DNA of 64,000 nt from Streptomyces sp. NRRL S-455 (GCF_000717875.1 NZ_JOCT01000006.1:124001-188000); one strand, 5' to 3'; counted from the stretch's first letter, positions 33,144-41,616 are shown. A program made the numbers and translations. The notes: generated by a model from the sequence alone, not told the origin.

Positions 33144-33938
33144 TTGGGCACCAAGTACGGCGACTGGCTCAAGGAGCAGCGCGAGGCGGCCGGGCTGACA
33201 CAGCAGCAGCTGGCCGACAGGGCGGTCATGACGCGCACTCACATCGCGCATATCGAGGCGGGGCGCCGGGTGCCCTCCAAGGAGGACGCGAGGCGGCTGG
33301 ACAGCGCTCTGAACACGGGGAACGTGCTGAGCAGCTTTCTGCCGCAGGAGGAAGTTGCAGCGGCGGACTACTTTGAGTCGGTGCGTCTCCTTGAGCAGCA
33401 AGCAGTGATGATTCGCGAGTTCGCTCTGTCGTTCGTGCCAGGAATCCTCCAGACGAAAGCGTACGCGCGTGCGGTGTTGAGCTCGGGCTTCCCTCCGGTG
33501 AGTGAAGAGGAGTGTGACAGACGCCTTGTCACACGCCTTGAGCGCGCGATGATCCTTGAGGACCCCGTTTCGCCCGTAGTGTGGGCGCTCCTCGATGAGG
33601 CAGTGCTGAGGCGCCCGATGGGGGGTGAAGGCGTCATGGCGGAGCAGATCACGCACATCGTTCGCCTCGCCGAGACGGGACGCATCCGTGTGCACGTGAT
33701 GCCGTTCGGCGTGGGCCACCACTGGCTGCTGGAAGGAATGCTCACGCTCATGTGGTTCGAGGACCAGCCGCCTGTGGCGTACAGCGAGGGTGTGCGAATG
33801 GGGAAGCTCCACGACTCACCGACCGTGGTTCACGATCTGCAAAGTCGCTACGATCTCGCGCTGAGTGACGCCATGCCCATGAAGGAATCACTGGCCATGC
33901 TCAGGGCCACGGCGAGAGGTTACGGACACCATGAATGA
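33144..33938 (+). CDS. XRE-family regulator with DUF5753 domain
   Basis: 264 aa from TTG 33144, with GGGGG upstream. HTH: YGDWLKEQREAAGLTQQQLADRAVMTRTHIAHIEAGRRVP. DUF5753: FVPGILQTKAYARAVLSSGFPP...VVWALLDEAVLRRPMGG...RIRVHVMPFGVGHHWLLEG. The base composition is visibly less G+C-rich than in neighbouring core genes, hinting at later arrival. It overlaps the DUF397 gene by 8 nt, so regulator and presumed antagonist are made together. Confidence 0.9.
   Translation: MGTKYGDWLKEQREAAGLTQQQLADRAVMTRTHIAHIEAGRRVPSKEDARRLDSALNTGNVLSSFLPQEEVAAADYFESVRLLEQQAVMIREFALSFVPGILQTKAYARAVLSSGFPPVSEEECDRRLVTRLERAMILEDPVSPVVWALLDEAVLRRPMGGEGVMAEQITHIVRLAETGRIRVHVMPFGVGHHWLLEGMLTLMWFEDQPPVAYSEGVRMGKLHDSPTVVHDLQSRYDLALSDAMPMKESLAMLRATARGYGHHE
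33512..33534. promoter_or_regulatory. XRE operator candidate, intragenic copy
   Basis: GTGTGACA-GACGCCT-TGTCACAC, 8-bp arms around a 7-bp spacer, lies within the XRE coding sequence. Its inner arms GTGACA/TGTCAC and spacing equal those of the promoter copy at 33110-33128. It could act as a roadblock or looping site; the role is inferred. Confidence 0.5.
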
Positions 33939-34152
33939 CCGAATCGTTCCGGAATCCGCCAAGTTGAATGGCTGGCGTAAGTCTTCTTTCAGCAACAGCG
34001 AAGCAGGAAGTTGCCTGGAAGTCCTCGACGGCCACCGCCAGGGCGTTCCCGTACGCGACTCGAAGAACCCCCAGGGACCCGCGATCATCCTCCCGGAGTC
34101 CGCTTGGTCGGCGTTCGTCACGGCGGTCAGGAGCGGTGCCTTCCCCTCCTGA
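33931..34152 (+). CDS. DUF397 small protein
   Basis: 73 aa: GWRKSSFSNSEAGSCLEVLDG, then VPVRDSKNPQGPAIILPESAWSAFVTAVRSGAF, typical of DUF397. It overlaps the XRE gene end, the standard regulator-DUF397 pairing in Streptomyces, where the small partner is thought to modulate the regulator. This is the second such pair in the window; the first is at 23-25 kb. Confidence 0.9.
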   Translation: MNDRIVPESAKLNGWRKSSFSNSEAGSCLEVLDGHRQGVPVRDSKNPQGPAIILPESAWSAFVTAVRSGAFPS

Positions 34153-34163
34153 CCGCCCTGTCG

Positions 34164-35612
34164 TCAGTGGTGGAACCCGGTCGCCGCGTCCGTGTCCCGG
34201 GTGAGCGGGCCCGGCTGCCGCCGCAGCTCCGGCAGCAGGCGTTCCAGGTCCTCCATGAGGATTTCGGCGAGGTCGGCGGTGAAGCCGCTGCGGCACACCA
34301 CCCGCAGCACCGACAGGTCCTCGCGGTTGGCCGGGAAGGTGTACGCGGGCACCTGCCAGCCGCTCTCGCGCAGTCGGCGGGAGACGTCGAAGACGTCGTA
34401 CGCCGTCACGTCCGGGGCGGTCGTGAAGGCGAACACCGGCAGCTCGTCGCCCCGGGTCAGCAGCCGGAAGTGGCCGAGCTCCTCGATCCGTGCGGCCATG
34501 CCCATGGCCACGTCCCGCGCGGCCTGCTGAACGGCCTGGTAGCCGGTCCTGCCCAGCCGCAGGAACGTGTAGTACTGCGCCACGACCTGCGCGCCCGGCC
34601 GGGAGAAGTTGAGCGCGAACGTCGGCATGTCACCGCCCAGGTAGTTCACCCGGAACACCAGCTCCTCCGGCAGCGCGTCCGCGTCCCGCCACAGCGCCCA
34701 GCCGACGCCCGGGTAGACGAGGCCGTACTTGTGCCCCGAGGTGTTGATCGACGCCACCCTCGGCAGCCGGAAGTCCCACACCAGGTCCTCGTCGAGGAAC
34801 GGCGCGACCATCGCGCCGGAGGCACCGTCGACATGCACGGGGATGTCGAGCCCGGTCCGCTCCTGCAGCGCGTCCAGCGCCGCGCACAGGTCGGCGACCG
34901 GCTCGTAGGACCCGTCGAAGGTGGAGCCCAGGATCCCGACGACCCCGATGGTGTTCTCGTCGCACAGCTCGGCGGCGGCCTGCGGGTCCAGGTGGAACCT
35001 CTCGCCCTCCATCGGGACCAGCCGGGGCTCGACCTCCCAGAAGGCGCAGAACTTGTCCCAGCAGACCTGCACGTTGATGCCCATCACCAGATTGGGCCGG
35101 GCCCCCGGATACCGGTCGGCGTTGCGCTTCGCCCAGCGCCGCTTCAGCGCCATCCCGGCGAGCATGCACGCCTCGCTCGACCCGGTCGTCGAACACCCCA
35201 TGGCCGTCGCCGGGTCGGGCACGTGCCACAGGTCGGCGAGCATCGCCGCGCACCGCCGCTCCAGTTCGGCGGTGCGCGGGTACTCGTCCTTGTCGATCAT
35301 GTTCTTGTCCCGGCACTCCGCCATCAGCAGCCCGGCCTCCGGTTCCATCCAGGTGGTGACGAACGTGGCGAGGTTCAGCCGCGCGTTGCCGTCGAGCATC
35401 AGCTCGTCGCGTACCAGCTGGTGGGCGATCTCCGGTGGCATGGGCAGGTCCGGGAGCCGGTGTGTGGGCGGGGCCCCGGCCATGTCGCCGAGGGGATTGG
35501 CGGGTCCGTAGAAGGGGTTGACGGACATCCGGCGTTCGCCGTCCGTGCGGGGGCCTTCGTGGAGCGGCAAGGGAGCCTCCAGTGTCGGTTGGGTGCGAAA
35601 GGGCGATGTCAT
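34164..35612 (-). CDS. gadB: Glutamate decarboxylase (PLP-dependent)
   Basis: 482 aa from ATG 35612; the E. coli enzyme has 466. It converts glutamate to GABA and CO2, using up a proton. Family segments are present: FVTTWMEPEA, GCSTTGSSEACMLAGMALKRRW, PVHVDGASGAMVAPF, the PLP Lys in SINTSGHKYGLVYPGVGWALW, and NYLGGDMPTFALNFSR. Its ATG overlaps the stop of the ClC gene by 4 nt (ATGA), so decarboxylase and chloride transporter are coupled. No GABA antiporter gene is nearby. An internal ATG at about 35527 (MSVNPFYGP) is another possible start. Confidence 0.93.
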   Translation of the reverse strand: MTSPFRTQPTLEAPLPLHEGPRTDGERRMSVNPFYGPANPLGDMAGAPPTHRLPDLPMPPEIAHQLVRDELMLDGNARLNLATFVTTWMEPEAGLLMAECRDKNMIDKDEYPRTAELERRCAAMLADLWHVPDPATAMGCSTTGSSEACMLAGMALKRRWAKRNADRYPGARPNLVMGINVQVCWDKFCAFWEVEPRLVPMEGERFHLDPQAAAELCDENTIGVVGILGSTFDGSYEPVADLCAALDALQERTGLDIPVHVDGASGAMVAPFLDEDLVWDFRLPRVASINTSGHKYGLVYPGVGWALWRDADALPEELVFRVNYLGGDMPTFALNFSRPGAQVVAQYYTFLRLGRTGYQAVQQAARDVAMGMAARIEELGHFRLLTRGDELPVFAFTTAPDVTAYDVFDVSRRLRESGWQVPAYTFPANREDLSVLRVVCRSGFTADLAEILMEDLERLLPELRRQPGPLTRDTDAATGFHH

Positions 35613-36901
35613 CGGACCGGTGTCCCGTCCGGCCGCAGCTGCATCTGCGGCCGGCCCGTCACCAGCAGCCAGGCCGGCAGCGAGGCGACGCAGAGCAGGG
35701 CGATGATCCCCGGCGAGGCGACCAGCACCGCGGCGACGAACAGGCTCACCCAGCCCTGCCGGGTGATGGCCATCAGCACCCCGAGCACCGCGGCGGACAC
35801 ACCCACCGACGGGTGCACGCCGGACACCAGGGCGTGTGCGCCCAGCCCGAGGGCGGTGCCGACGAACACGGCCGGGAAGATCCGCCCGCCGCGGAAGCCG
35901 CAGGACGCGGCGACGAGCAGCGCGGCCAGCTTCACCACCGTCATGACGGCGAACTCCCCGGCCGACCAGCCCTCCGGGTCGTGCGCCAGCGTGGCGATCT
36001 CGTCGAGCCCCTTGAAGAGCGTCAGATGGCCGCCCGCCGCCGCGAGGCCCCCCAGCACGACCCCGCCGGCCGGGAGCATCAGCATCGGGTGCCGCAGCTT
36101 GCGGAAGGCCCCGTGGACGTACGGGAAGGCGTACACGGCGCACAGGGCGAGCAGCGCGCCCAGCGAGGCGACCACCACCGCGGCTGCCAGGTCCCCCCAT
36201 GCGGGTTGCCCGAAGTCCGGCAGGTCCAGGTCGAAGCTCGTGCGGTCGAGAAGGGTGGCGGTCAGGGAACCGGCCGCCGCAGCGGTCAGCGGCGCGAACA
36301 GGTTGTCCCACAGCAGACCGCGCGTCTGCTGTCCGGCCAGCGCCTCGGAGATCACCAGGGCGGCCGCCACGGGAGTCCCGAACAGGGCGCCGATCGTCGC
36401 CGCCTCCGCCAGGACCGGCCAGATCCGGCCCGGCGCCCGGGGGACGGCCCGGGCGCCCAGCCAGACCGCCAGGCCGACGTTCACGGCGATGATCGGGTTC
36501 TCGGGGCCGAGGCTCGGCCCGCCGGCCAGCATCAGCCCGGTCGCCAGCACCAGCCCGGGCAGCACCACCGGAGGCAGGACGGGGGCGTCCAGACCGAGGG
36601 TGGCCGGATCCGGTCCGGCGTGCCCCGGCACCTTCCACACCACCAGCCCGACCGCGAACCCGGTCGCCACCAGCATCACGAACATCCACGCCACGGAGTA
36701 CCGGCCGATCCCCAGCGCGTCCGGCACGGTCCGCCACAGCACGTGCTGGAGCTGCTCGGCGGCGACCTCCACGCCCACCAGGAGCAGGCCGCACATCACC
36801 CCTGCGGCGACAGCGGGCAGGATCGACGGCAGCAGATCACGGGCGGGAGTCGCGGGGGTGACGGAGGGCGCCTGCTGCGCGGAGTCCTGGACCACGGGCA
36901 C
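35609..36901 (-). CDS. ClC-family chloride channel/antiporter
   Basis: 430 aa from GTG 36901 (a GTG at 36937 is possible but almost abuts the tipA -35). It has about 10-11 hydrophobic segments. The ClC anion-path motifs are visible in variant form: LAGGPSLGPENPII (equivalent of GREGP with the gating Glu), SEALAGQQ, and SCGFRGGRIFPAVFVGTALG. In E. coli a ClC antiporter acts as the electrical shunt for amino-acid-decarboxylase acid resistance. The coupling to gadB supports the same role here. Confidence 0.87.
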   Translation of the reverse strand: MPVVQDSAQQAPSVTPATPARDLLPSILPAVAAGVMCGLLLVGVEVAAEQLQHVLWRTVPDALGIGRYSVAWMFVMLVATGFAVGLVVWKVPGHAGPDPATLGLDAPVLPPVVLPGLVLATGLMLAGGPSLGPENPIIAVNVGLAVWLGARAVPRAPGRIWPVLAEAATIGALFGTPVAAALVISEALAGQQTRGLLWDNLFAPLTAAAAGSLTATLLDRTSFDLDLPDFGQPAWGDLAAAVVVASLGALLALCAVYAFPYVHGAFRKLRHPMLMLPAGGVVLGGLAAAGGHLTLFKGLDEIATLAHDPEGWSAGEFAVMTVVKLAALLVAASCGFRGGRIFPAVFVGTALGLGAHALVSGVHPSVGVSAAVLGVLMAITRQGWVSLFVAAVLVASPGIIALLCVASLPAWLLVTGRPQMQLRPDGTPVR

Positions 36902-36939
36902 ACCATAAGCGGAGAAAAGCTGACAAACCGGAAACACGC

Positions 36940-36970
36940 TTGCACCTCACGCGGCGTGAGGCCCGACCGT
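36940..36970 (+). promoter_or_regulatory. tipA promoter with MerR-type operator
   Basis: TTGCAC (-35, 36940-36945) and GACCGT (-10, 36965-36970) are separated by a 19-bp spacer, the long spacing typical of MerR-activated promoters. The perfect inverted repeat CCTCACGC-G-GCGTGAGG (36945-36961) fills the spacer. The layout closely resembles the S. lividans tipA promoter, which responds to thiostrepton. Confidence 0.88.
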
Positions 36971-36997
36971 GGAGGACGTACCGAGAAGGGAGCGGAA

Positions 36998-37759
36998 GTG
37001 AGCTACTCCGTGGGACAGGTCGCGGGCTTCGCCGGCGTCACGGTGCGCACGTTGCACCATTACGACGACATCGGCCTGCTCGTCCCCAGCGAACGCAGCC
37101 ACGCGGGACACCGGCGCTACAGCGGCGCCGACCTCGACCGGTTGCAGCGGATCCTGTTCTACCGGGAGCTCGGCTTCCCGCTCGACGAGGTCGCCGCCCT
37201 GCTCGAAGACCCGGACGCGGACCCGCGCGTACACCTGCGCCGCCAGCACGAGCTGCTGACCGCCCGGATCGAGAAGCTGCGGAAGATGGCGGCGGCCGTG
37301 GAGCACGCCATGGAGGCACGCAAGATGGGCATCAACCTCACGCCCGAGGAGAAGTTCGAGGTCTTCGGGGGCAAGGACCCGGAGCAGTACGCCGACGAGG
37401 TCGAGGAGCGCTGGGGCGGCACGGACGAGTACGCCGAGTCGCAGCGCCGCACGGCCCGCTACACCAAGGAGGACTGGCAACGCATCCAGGCCGAGGCCGC
37501 CGACTGGGGTACGCGCTACGACGCCCTGATGGCCGCCGGGGAACCGCCCGCCGGCGAGGCGGCCATGACCCTCGCGGAGGAGCACCGGCAGCACATCTGC
37601 ACCTGGTTCTACGAGTGCTCCCACGAACTCCACCGCTGCCTGGGCGAGATGTACGTCTCCGACGAGCGCTTCAAGGCGTTCTACGACTCGATGCGCCCGG
37701 GTCTCGCCGAACACCTCAGGGACGCCATCGCCGCGAACGCGGCCCGGCACACCTCCTGA
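36998..37759 (+). CDS. tipA: Thiostrepton-responsive MerR regulator TipA (TipAL, with internal TipAS)
   Basis: 253 aa from GTG 36998, exactly the length of S. lividans TipAL; AAGGGAGCGGA precedes it. The N-terminal MerR HTH (SVGQVAGFAGVTVRTLHHYDDIGLLVPSERSHAGHRRYS) and coiled coil are followed by the TipAS drug-binding domain. That domain begins at an internal Met (MGINLTPEEKFEVFGGKDPEQY) and has Cys207 and Cys214 in FYECSHELHRCLGEM; Cys214 is the residue that reacts covalently with thiostrepton in S. lividans. It activates its own promoter and probably exporter genes on binding thiopeptides. Confidence 0.95.
   Translation: MSYSVGQVAGFAGVTVRTLHHYDDIGLLVPSERSHAGHRRYSGADLDRLQRILFYRELGFPLDEVAALLEDPDADPRVHLRRQHELLTARIEKLRKMAAAVEHAMEARKMGINLTPEEKFEVFGGKDPEQYADEVEERWGGTDEYAESQRRTARYTKEDWQRIQAEAADWGTRYDALMAAGEPPAGEAAMTLAEEHRQHICTWFYECSHELHRCLGEMYVSDERFKAFYDSMRPGLAEHLRDAIAANAARHTS
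37312..37759 (+). CDS. tipA: TipAS: internal translation product of tipA
   Basis: A ribosome site GGAGG at 37312-37316 lies 8 nt before an in-frame ATG at 37325-37327, giving a 144-aa drug-binding protein without the HTH. In S. lividans TipAS is made from the same mRNA in large excess and sequesters the drug. The site, spacing and product length are all kept here. The listed range begins at the ribosome site; coding begins at 37325. Confidence 0.85.
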
Positions 37760-37777
37760 AGTCCTGGCCCGGGGGTC

Positions 37778-38143
37778 TCACTCCTGGGCCAGGACCACCG
37801 CCGTCCCGTACGCGCACACCTCGGTGCCCACGTCCGCCGCTTCCGTCACGTCGAAGCGGAACGCCAGCACCCCGTTGGCGCCACGCGCCTGTGCCTGTTC
37901 CACCAGCCGCTCCATGGCCTGATTGCGGGTCTGCACGAGCGTCTTGGTGAGCCCGCGCAGCTCACCGCCGACCATCGACTTCAGGCCGGCGCCGATCTGG
38001 CTTCCCAGGTGCCGGGAACGCACGGTCAGGCCGAAGACCTCACCGAGCACCTCCTGCACGCGGTAGCCGGGAACGTCGTTCGTGGTGACGACGATGACGT
38101 CGGGCCGGGGGCCCTGTCCACCGCCGTATTCATCGATGCTCAT
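37778..38143 (-). CDS. YbjQ/UPF0145 family protein
   Basis: 121 aa: DVIVVTTNDVPGYRVQEVLGEVFGLTVRSRHLGSQIGAGLKSMVGGELRGLTKTL, then ARGANGVLAFRFDVTEAADVGTEVCAYGTAVVL. This is the YbjQ heavy-metal-binding-like domain, which forms pentamers in solved structures and has no fixed function. ATG 38143 has only a weak ribosome site. It is convergent with tipA (18 bp between stops) and divergent from the dedA-like gene. Confidence 0.85.
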   Translation of the reverse strand: MSIDEYGGGQGPRPDVIVVTTNDVPGYRVQEVLGEVFGLTVRSRHLGSQIGAGLKSMVGGELRGLTKTLVQTRNQAMERLVEQAQARGANGVLAFRFDVTEAADVGTEVCAYGTAVVLAQE

Positions 38144-38278
38144 GGTCCACAGCTTTGACCGGGACCGCGCACAGTGCATCCTGAGTACGCCCATGGAACC
38201 TGGGTCATGACGGCTGCGTTGATACTTTGAAGCAGTCAGCCCCCGCCCGTACCCCCCAGCAGCAGGAGCCACATCCCC

Positions 38279-39166
38279 GTGACCACGCTTGCGCTCGGCC
38301 CCGAGTGGCTCAGCCCGGACTATCTGATCTCGACGTTCAGCCTGCCCGGCATCCTGCTCATCGTCTTCGCCGAGTCCGGACTCTTCGCGTTCCTGCCCGG
38401 TGACTCCCTGCTGTTCACGGCCGGCCTCTTCGTGGCCGAGGGCACCTACATCACCCAGCCGCTCTGGCTGGTGTGCACGCTGATCGTGATCGCCGCCGTC
38501 GTCGGTGACCAGGTCGGCTACATGATCGGCAAGTTCCTGGGGCCGAAGCTGTTCAACCGGCCCAACTCCAAGCTCTTCAAGCAGGAGAACCTGGACAAGG
38601 CCCACGAGTTCATGGAGAAGTACGGGCCGAAGGCGATCGTCCTGGCCCGCTTCGTCCCCATCGTGCGCACCTTCGCCCCCATCGTCGCCGGCGCCGGCCG
38701 CATGAAGTACCGCACGTTCCTCACGTACAACGTCATCGGCGGCATCGCCTGGGGCACCGGCGTCACCCTCGCGGGCTACTGGCTCGGCCAGATCGGCTTC
38801 ATCAAGAAGAACGTCGAGTCGATCCTCATCCTGATCGTCTTCCTGTCCGTCGTCCCGATCATCATCGAGTACCTCCGCGACCGCTCCCAGAAGAAGCGCG
38901 CGGCGGCGGAGGCCCCCGCGGAACACCGGCAGCAGCCTCCGGCCATGGACGACGCGACGACCCAGCTCCGCCGCATCACCCCGGACGCCCAGCCGCCCCA
39001 CCAGCAGCAGCCCCAGCAGCCCCAGTACGGCAACCAGGGCGGCAACCAGGGCGGCTACAACGACCAGCAGTACTACAACCAGTACCCGCAGAACCCGGGC
39101 TACGGCCAGCAGCAGCCGTATGGCACCCAGCAGGGCAACCAGCAGCCCTACAACGGCGGCTACTGA
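38279..39166 (+). CDS. DedA-family membrane protein with Q/G/Y-rich C-terminal tail
   Basis: 295 aa from GTG 38279 (AGGAG upstream). Residues 1-200 are a DedA/SNARE-associated (VTT) domain: VFAESGLFAFLPGDSLLFTAGLF, RFVPIVRTFAPIVAGAGRMKYRTFLTYNVIGG, and a final hydrophobic helix. DedA proteins are involved in undecaprenyl-phosphate or phospholipid flipping and membrane potential. About 80 C-terminal residues are almost entirely Gln, Gly, Asn, Tyr and Pro (QPQQPQYGNQGGNQGGYN and on), a prion-like disordered tail probably facing the cytoplasm. Confidence 0.88.
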   Translation: MTTLALGPEWLSPDYLISTFSLPGILLIVFAESGLFAFLPGDSLLFTAGLFVAEGTYITQPLWLVCTLIVIAAVVGDQVGYMIGKFLGPKLFNRPNSKLFKQENLDKAHEFMEKYGPKAIVLARFVPIVRTFAPIVAGAGRMKYRTFLTYNVIGGIAWGTGVTLAGYWLGQIGFIKKNVESILILIVFLSVVPIIIEYLRDRSQKKRAAAEAPAEHRQQPPAMDDATTQLRRITPDAQPPHQQQPQQPQYGNQGGNQGGYNDQQYYNQYPQNPGYGQQQPYGTQQGNQQPYNGGY

Positions 39167-39224
39167 CCGGCACGACCCGCGGCCGCCAACGGACAGGAAG
39201 CCCCGAGCCACAAGCCACTCGGCG

Positions 39225-40949
39225 CTAGAAACCCCTGGTCCGCTTGGCGGCCCGCCGCTTCTCCGCGGACCCGATCCGCAGGAACATCCGCGAGATCTCG
39301 GACCCCAGATTCACCCCGATGGCGATCGCCATGGCCAGGGCCACCGCCTTGGACAGCGACACCAGCCCTTCGTCCACCTCGCTCTGCGCGATCGCCAGCA
39401 GACCGAAGTAGGTGGCGGAACCCGGCAGCAGCGGCCCGATCGCCGCCGTCGTGTAGGGCAACGCGGAGGCGAACTGGTACCGGGACAGCAGCTGCCCGAA
39501 CAGCCCCACCAGTCCCGCGGCCGCCGCGGTGGACGCCACCGGCGAGATGTCCCCGGCGTAGTGCATCGCCCCGTACACGACCCAGGCGACGCCCCCGTTC
39601 AGCGTCACCCACACCACGGTGGCTCGTTCCTGCTGCAGCAGCACGGCGAACGCCAGCGACAGCAGCATCGACGCCCCGATCATCAGCAGCGGCTCGTCGG
39701 AGGCCCCGAGCGCCGCGTCCGGGTTCAGCCGCGCGCCCAGCTGCACACCGAAGTACAGCACCAGCAGCACGCCCGCGACGATGCCCACGAAGAAGTACAG
39801 GACCTCCAGCAGACGCGCGGACGCCGTGATGTAGAAACCGGTCAGCCCGTCCTGCACACCCGCCACCAGCGCCCGCCCGGGCAGCAGCGCGAACAGCCCA
39901 CCGGTGATGACCGCGGACGCCTTCACATCGACGTGGCCCAGCGTCAGCGCCACCCCGATCGCGGCCGGCGGCATCGCCGCCACCGTGAACTGGTAGAACT
40001 CCGGCAGCCCGCGCCCCGCGCACAGCCATGCCAGCCGGTCGCCGAGCATCGCGCCCAGCGCCGCCGCGACGAACACGATCACGTCACCGCCCACCAGCAC
40101 CGAGGCCGCACCCGCCAGCAGTCCGCTCGCGCCGGTCAGCGCCCAGCCGGGGTAGGGGTGCCGGTTACGGCGGATCTCCGCCAGCCGCCGGTAGGCCTCC
40201 TCCAGGGAGACCGCCGTCTCGTCGTCGCTGAGGTCGTCCACCAGCTGGTAGACGGCCGCCAGGCGTGTGTAGTCGGTGCCCCGGCGGCGCACGGTCCGCG
40301 AGGCCGTGACCGGATCGTCGACGAGCGATGGCTGGTACGAGATCGCCAGCAGCGTGAAGGTCACGTTGGGCTCGCAGCGGTCCAGCCCGTAGGACCGGCA
40401 GACGGCGAACATCGCCGCCTCCACGTCCTCGGCACCCTCACCACCCGCCAGCAGCAACTCTCCGATACGCAGCGTCAGGTCGAGCACGCGCGGCACCGCG
40501 GGACCGCTGTCGTCGCTGCCGCGCTGACTGGGCTCCGGCGCCGGCCGGTCCGCCACCGGCATGCGCAGCATGGTGCGCATCCGGTCCTGCCAGGGCACGT
40601 CCTTGGTCAGGCTGACCACGGGGATCCCGCTCGGCGGCGTGAACGCCGACGGCGCTTGCTTCGCGCTGTAGGTGCTCGGCGGCGTGAACGCCGAGCCCTC
40701 CGACTCCGCCGCGGGCGCCTGCACGTCCAGCCCGTCCGGCACCGCGAACTCGGACGTCGTCTCGGACTCCGTGGCCGTCGGTCTCGGCACGGCCAGGCCC
40801 TCGGGTAGCGCGAACTCCGACGTCGTCGACATGTCCCCGTCGACGGATGTCCCGGACGGCGGCAGGAACCCGCTCCTCGCCTCGTCCGACCTCGGCTTGC
40901 GGTCCACCGCATCCGTCACTGCTCTGGAACTCCCTGTACGACCCTGCAC
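39225..40949 (-). CDS. ThrE-type threonine/serine exporter
   Basis: 574 aa from GTG 40949 with GAGG upstream. The C-terminal 430 residues hold the fused ThrE domains: ThrE N-part (VPRVLDLTLRIGELLLAGGEGAEDVEAAMFAVCRSYGL) and about 10 transmembrane helices (GWALTGASGLLAGAASVLVGG; DGLTGFYITASARLLEV; ALPYTTAAIGPLLPGSATYFG). The first 110 residues are disordered, with internal repeats: TTSEFALPEGLAV/TTSEFAVPDGLDV and SAFTPPSTYSA/SAFTPPSGIPV. It exports small hydroxy amino acids in Corynebacterium; substrate here is by homology. Confidence 0.9.
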   Translation of the reverse strand: MQGRTGSSRAVTDAVDRKPRSDEARSGFLPPSGTSVDGDMSTTSEFALPEGLAVPRPTATESETTSEFAVPDGLDVQAPAAESEGSAFTPPSTYSAKQAPSAFTPPSGIPVVSLTKDVPWQDRMRTMLRMPVADRPAPEPSQRGSDDSGPAVPRVLDLTLRIGELLLAGGEGAEDVEAAMFAVCRSYGLDRCEPNVTFTLLAISYQPSLVDDPVTASRTVRRRGTDYTRLAAVYQLVDDLSDDETAVSLEEAYRRLAEIRRNRHPYPGWALTGASGLLAGAASVLVGGDVIVFVAAALGAMLGDRLAWLCAGRGLPEFYQFTVAAMPPAAIGVALTLGHVDVKASAVITGGLFALLPGRALVAGVQDGLTGFYITASARLLEVLYFFVGIVAGVLLVLYFGVQLGARLNPDAALGASDEPLLMIGASMLLSLAFAVLLQQERATVVWVTLNGGVAWVVYGAMHYAGDISPVASTAAAAGLVGLFGQLLSRYQFASALPYTTAAIGPLLPGSATYFGLLAIAQSEVDEGLVSLSKAVALAMAIAIGVNLGSEISRMFLRIGSAEKRRAAKRTRGF

Positions 40950-40997
40950 ATCAGCCTCGGTTACCCGTTCAGCCTCAGTATGCGCACAGACGCACGA

Positions 40998-41027
40998 ACG
41001 GGCCGCACACGCACGCGTGCGGCCCGT
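40998..41027 (-). terminator. Terminator after ppa
   Basis: ACGGGCCGCAC and GTGCGGCCCGT form a perfect 11-bp stem with an 8-nt loop, 19 bp beyond the ppa stop on the minus strand. Confidence 0.8.
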
Positions 41028-41045
41028 CTGCGTCAGAAAGGTAGG

Positions 41046-41537
41046 TCAGTGACCGCCCTGCTCCTCGAAGCGCTTGTAGGACCGCTCGATCTCCGCCTCG
41101 GCGTCCGTACGGCCCACCCAGTTGGCGCCCTCGACCGACTTGCCCGGCTCCAGGTCCTTGTAGACCTCGAAGAAGTGCTGGATCTCCAGACGGTCGAACT
41201 CCGACACGTGGTGGATGTCCCGCAGGTGCTCCACACGCGGGTCGTGCGCCGGCACGCACAGCAGCTTGTCGTCGCCGCCGGCCTCGTCCGTCATGCGGAA
41301 CATGCCGATCGCACGGCACTGGATGAGGCAGCCGGGGAAGGTCGGCTCGTCCAGGATGACCAGCGCGTCCAGCGGGTCGCCGTCCTCGCCGAGGGTGTTC
41401 TCGACGAAGCCGTAGTCGGCCGGGTAGCTGGTCGAGGTGAAGAGGCGACGGTCCAGGCGGATCCGACCGGTCTCGTGGTCCACCTCGTACTTGTTGCGCG
41501 AACCCTTCGGAATCTCGATCGTGACGTCGAACTCCAC
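41046..41537 (-). CDS. ppa: Inorganic pyrophosphatase
   Basis: 163 aa from GTG 41537, preceded by GGAGGAG at 6 bp; the upstream ATG at 41561 would overlap this ribosome site. It is a family I soluble enzyme that hydrolyses PPi with Mg2+. Motifs: [40 protein letters not shown], and the metal-binding DGDPLDALV Asp cluster; [26 protein letters not shown] is also typical. It is divergent from the carboxypeptidase gene. Confidence 0.96.
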   Translation of the reverse strand: MEFDVTIEIPKGSRNKYEVDHETGRIRLDRRLFTSTSYPADYGFVENTLGEDGDPLDALVILDEPTFPGCLIQCRAIGMFRMTDEAGGDDKLLCVPAHDPRVEHLRDIHHVSEFDRLEIQHFFEVYKDLEPGKSVEGANWVGRTDAEAEIERSYKRFEEQGGH

Positions 41538-41616
41538 CGGTGGCTCCTCCATGATCAACACATAGTTCTGGTGGTTAAGTGTCCCTCACGCAGGTGTGTG
41601 ATCGCGAAAGGGGCTG

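Noticed and set aside
34164..36794. 876-codon frame joining gadB to upstream sequence
   Set aside because: The part above 35612 is the shadow of the ClC gene; gadB begins at the ATGA overlap.
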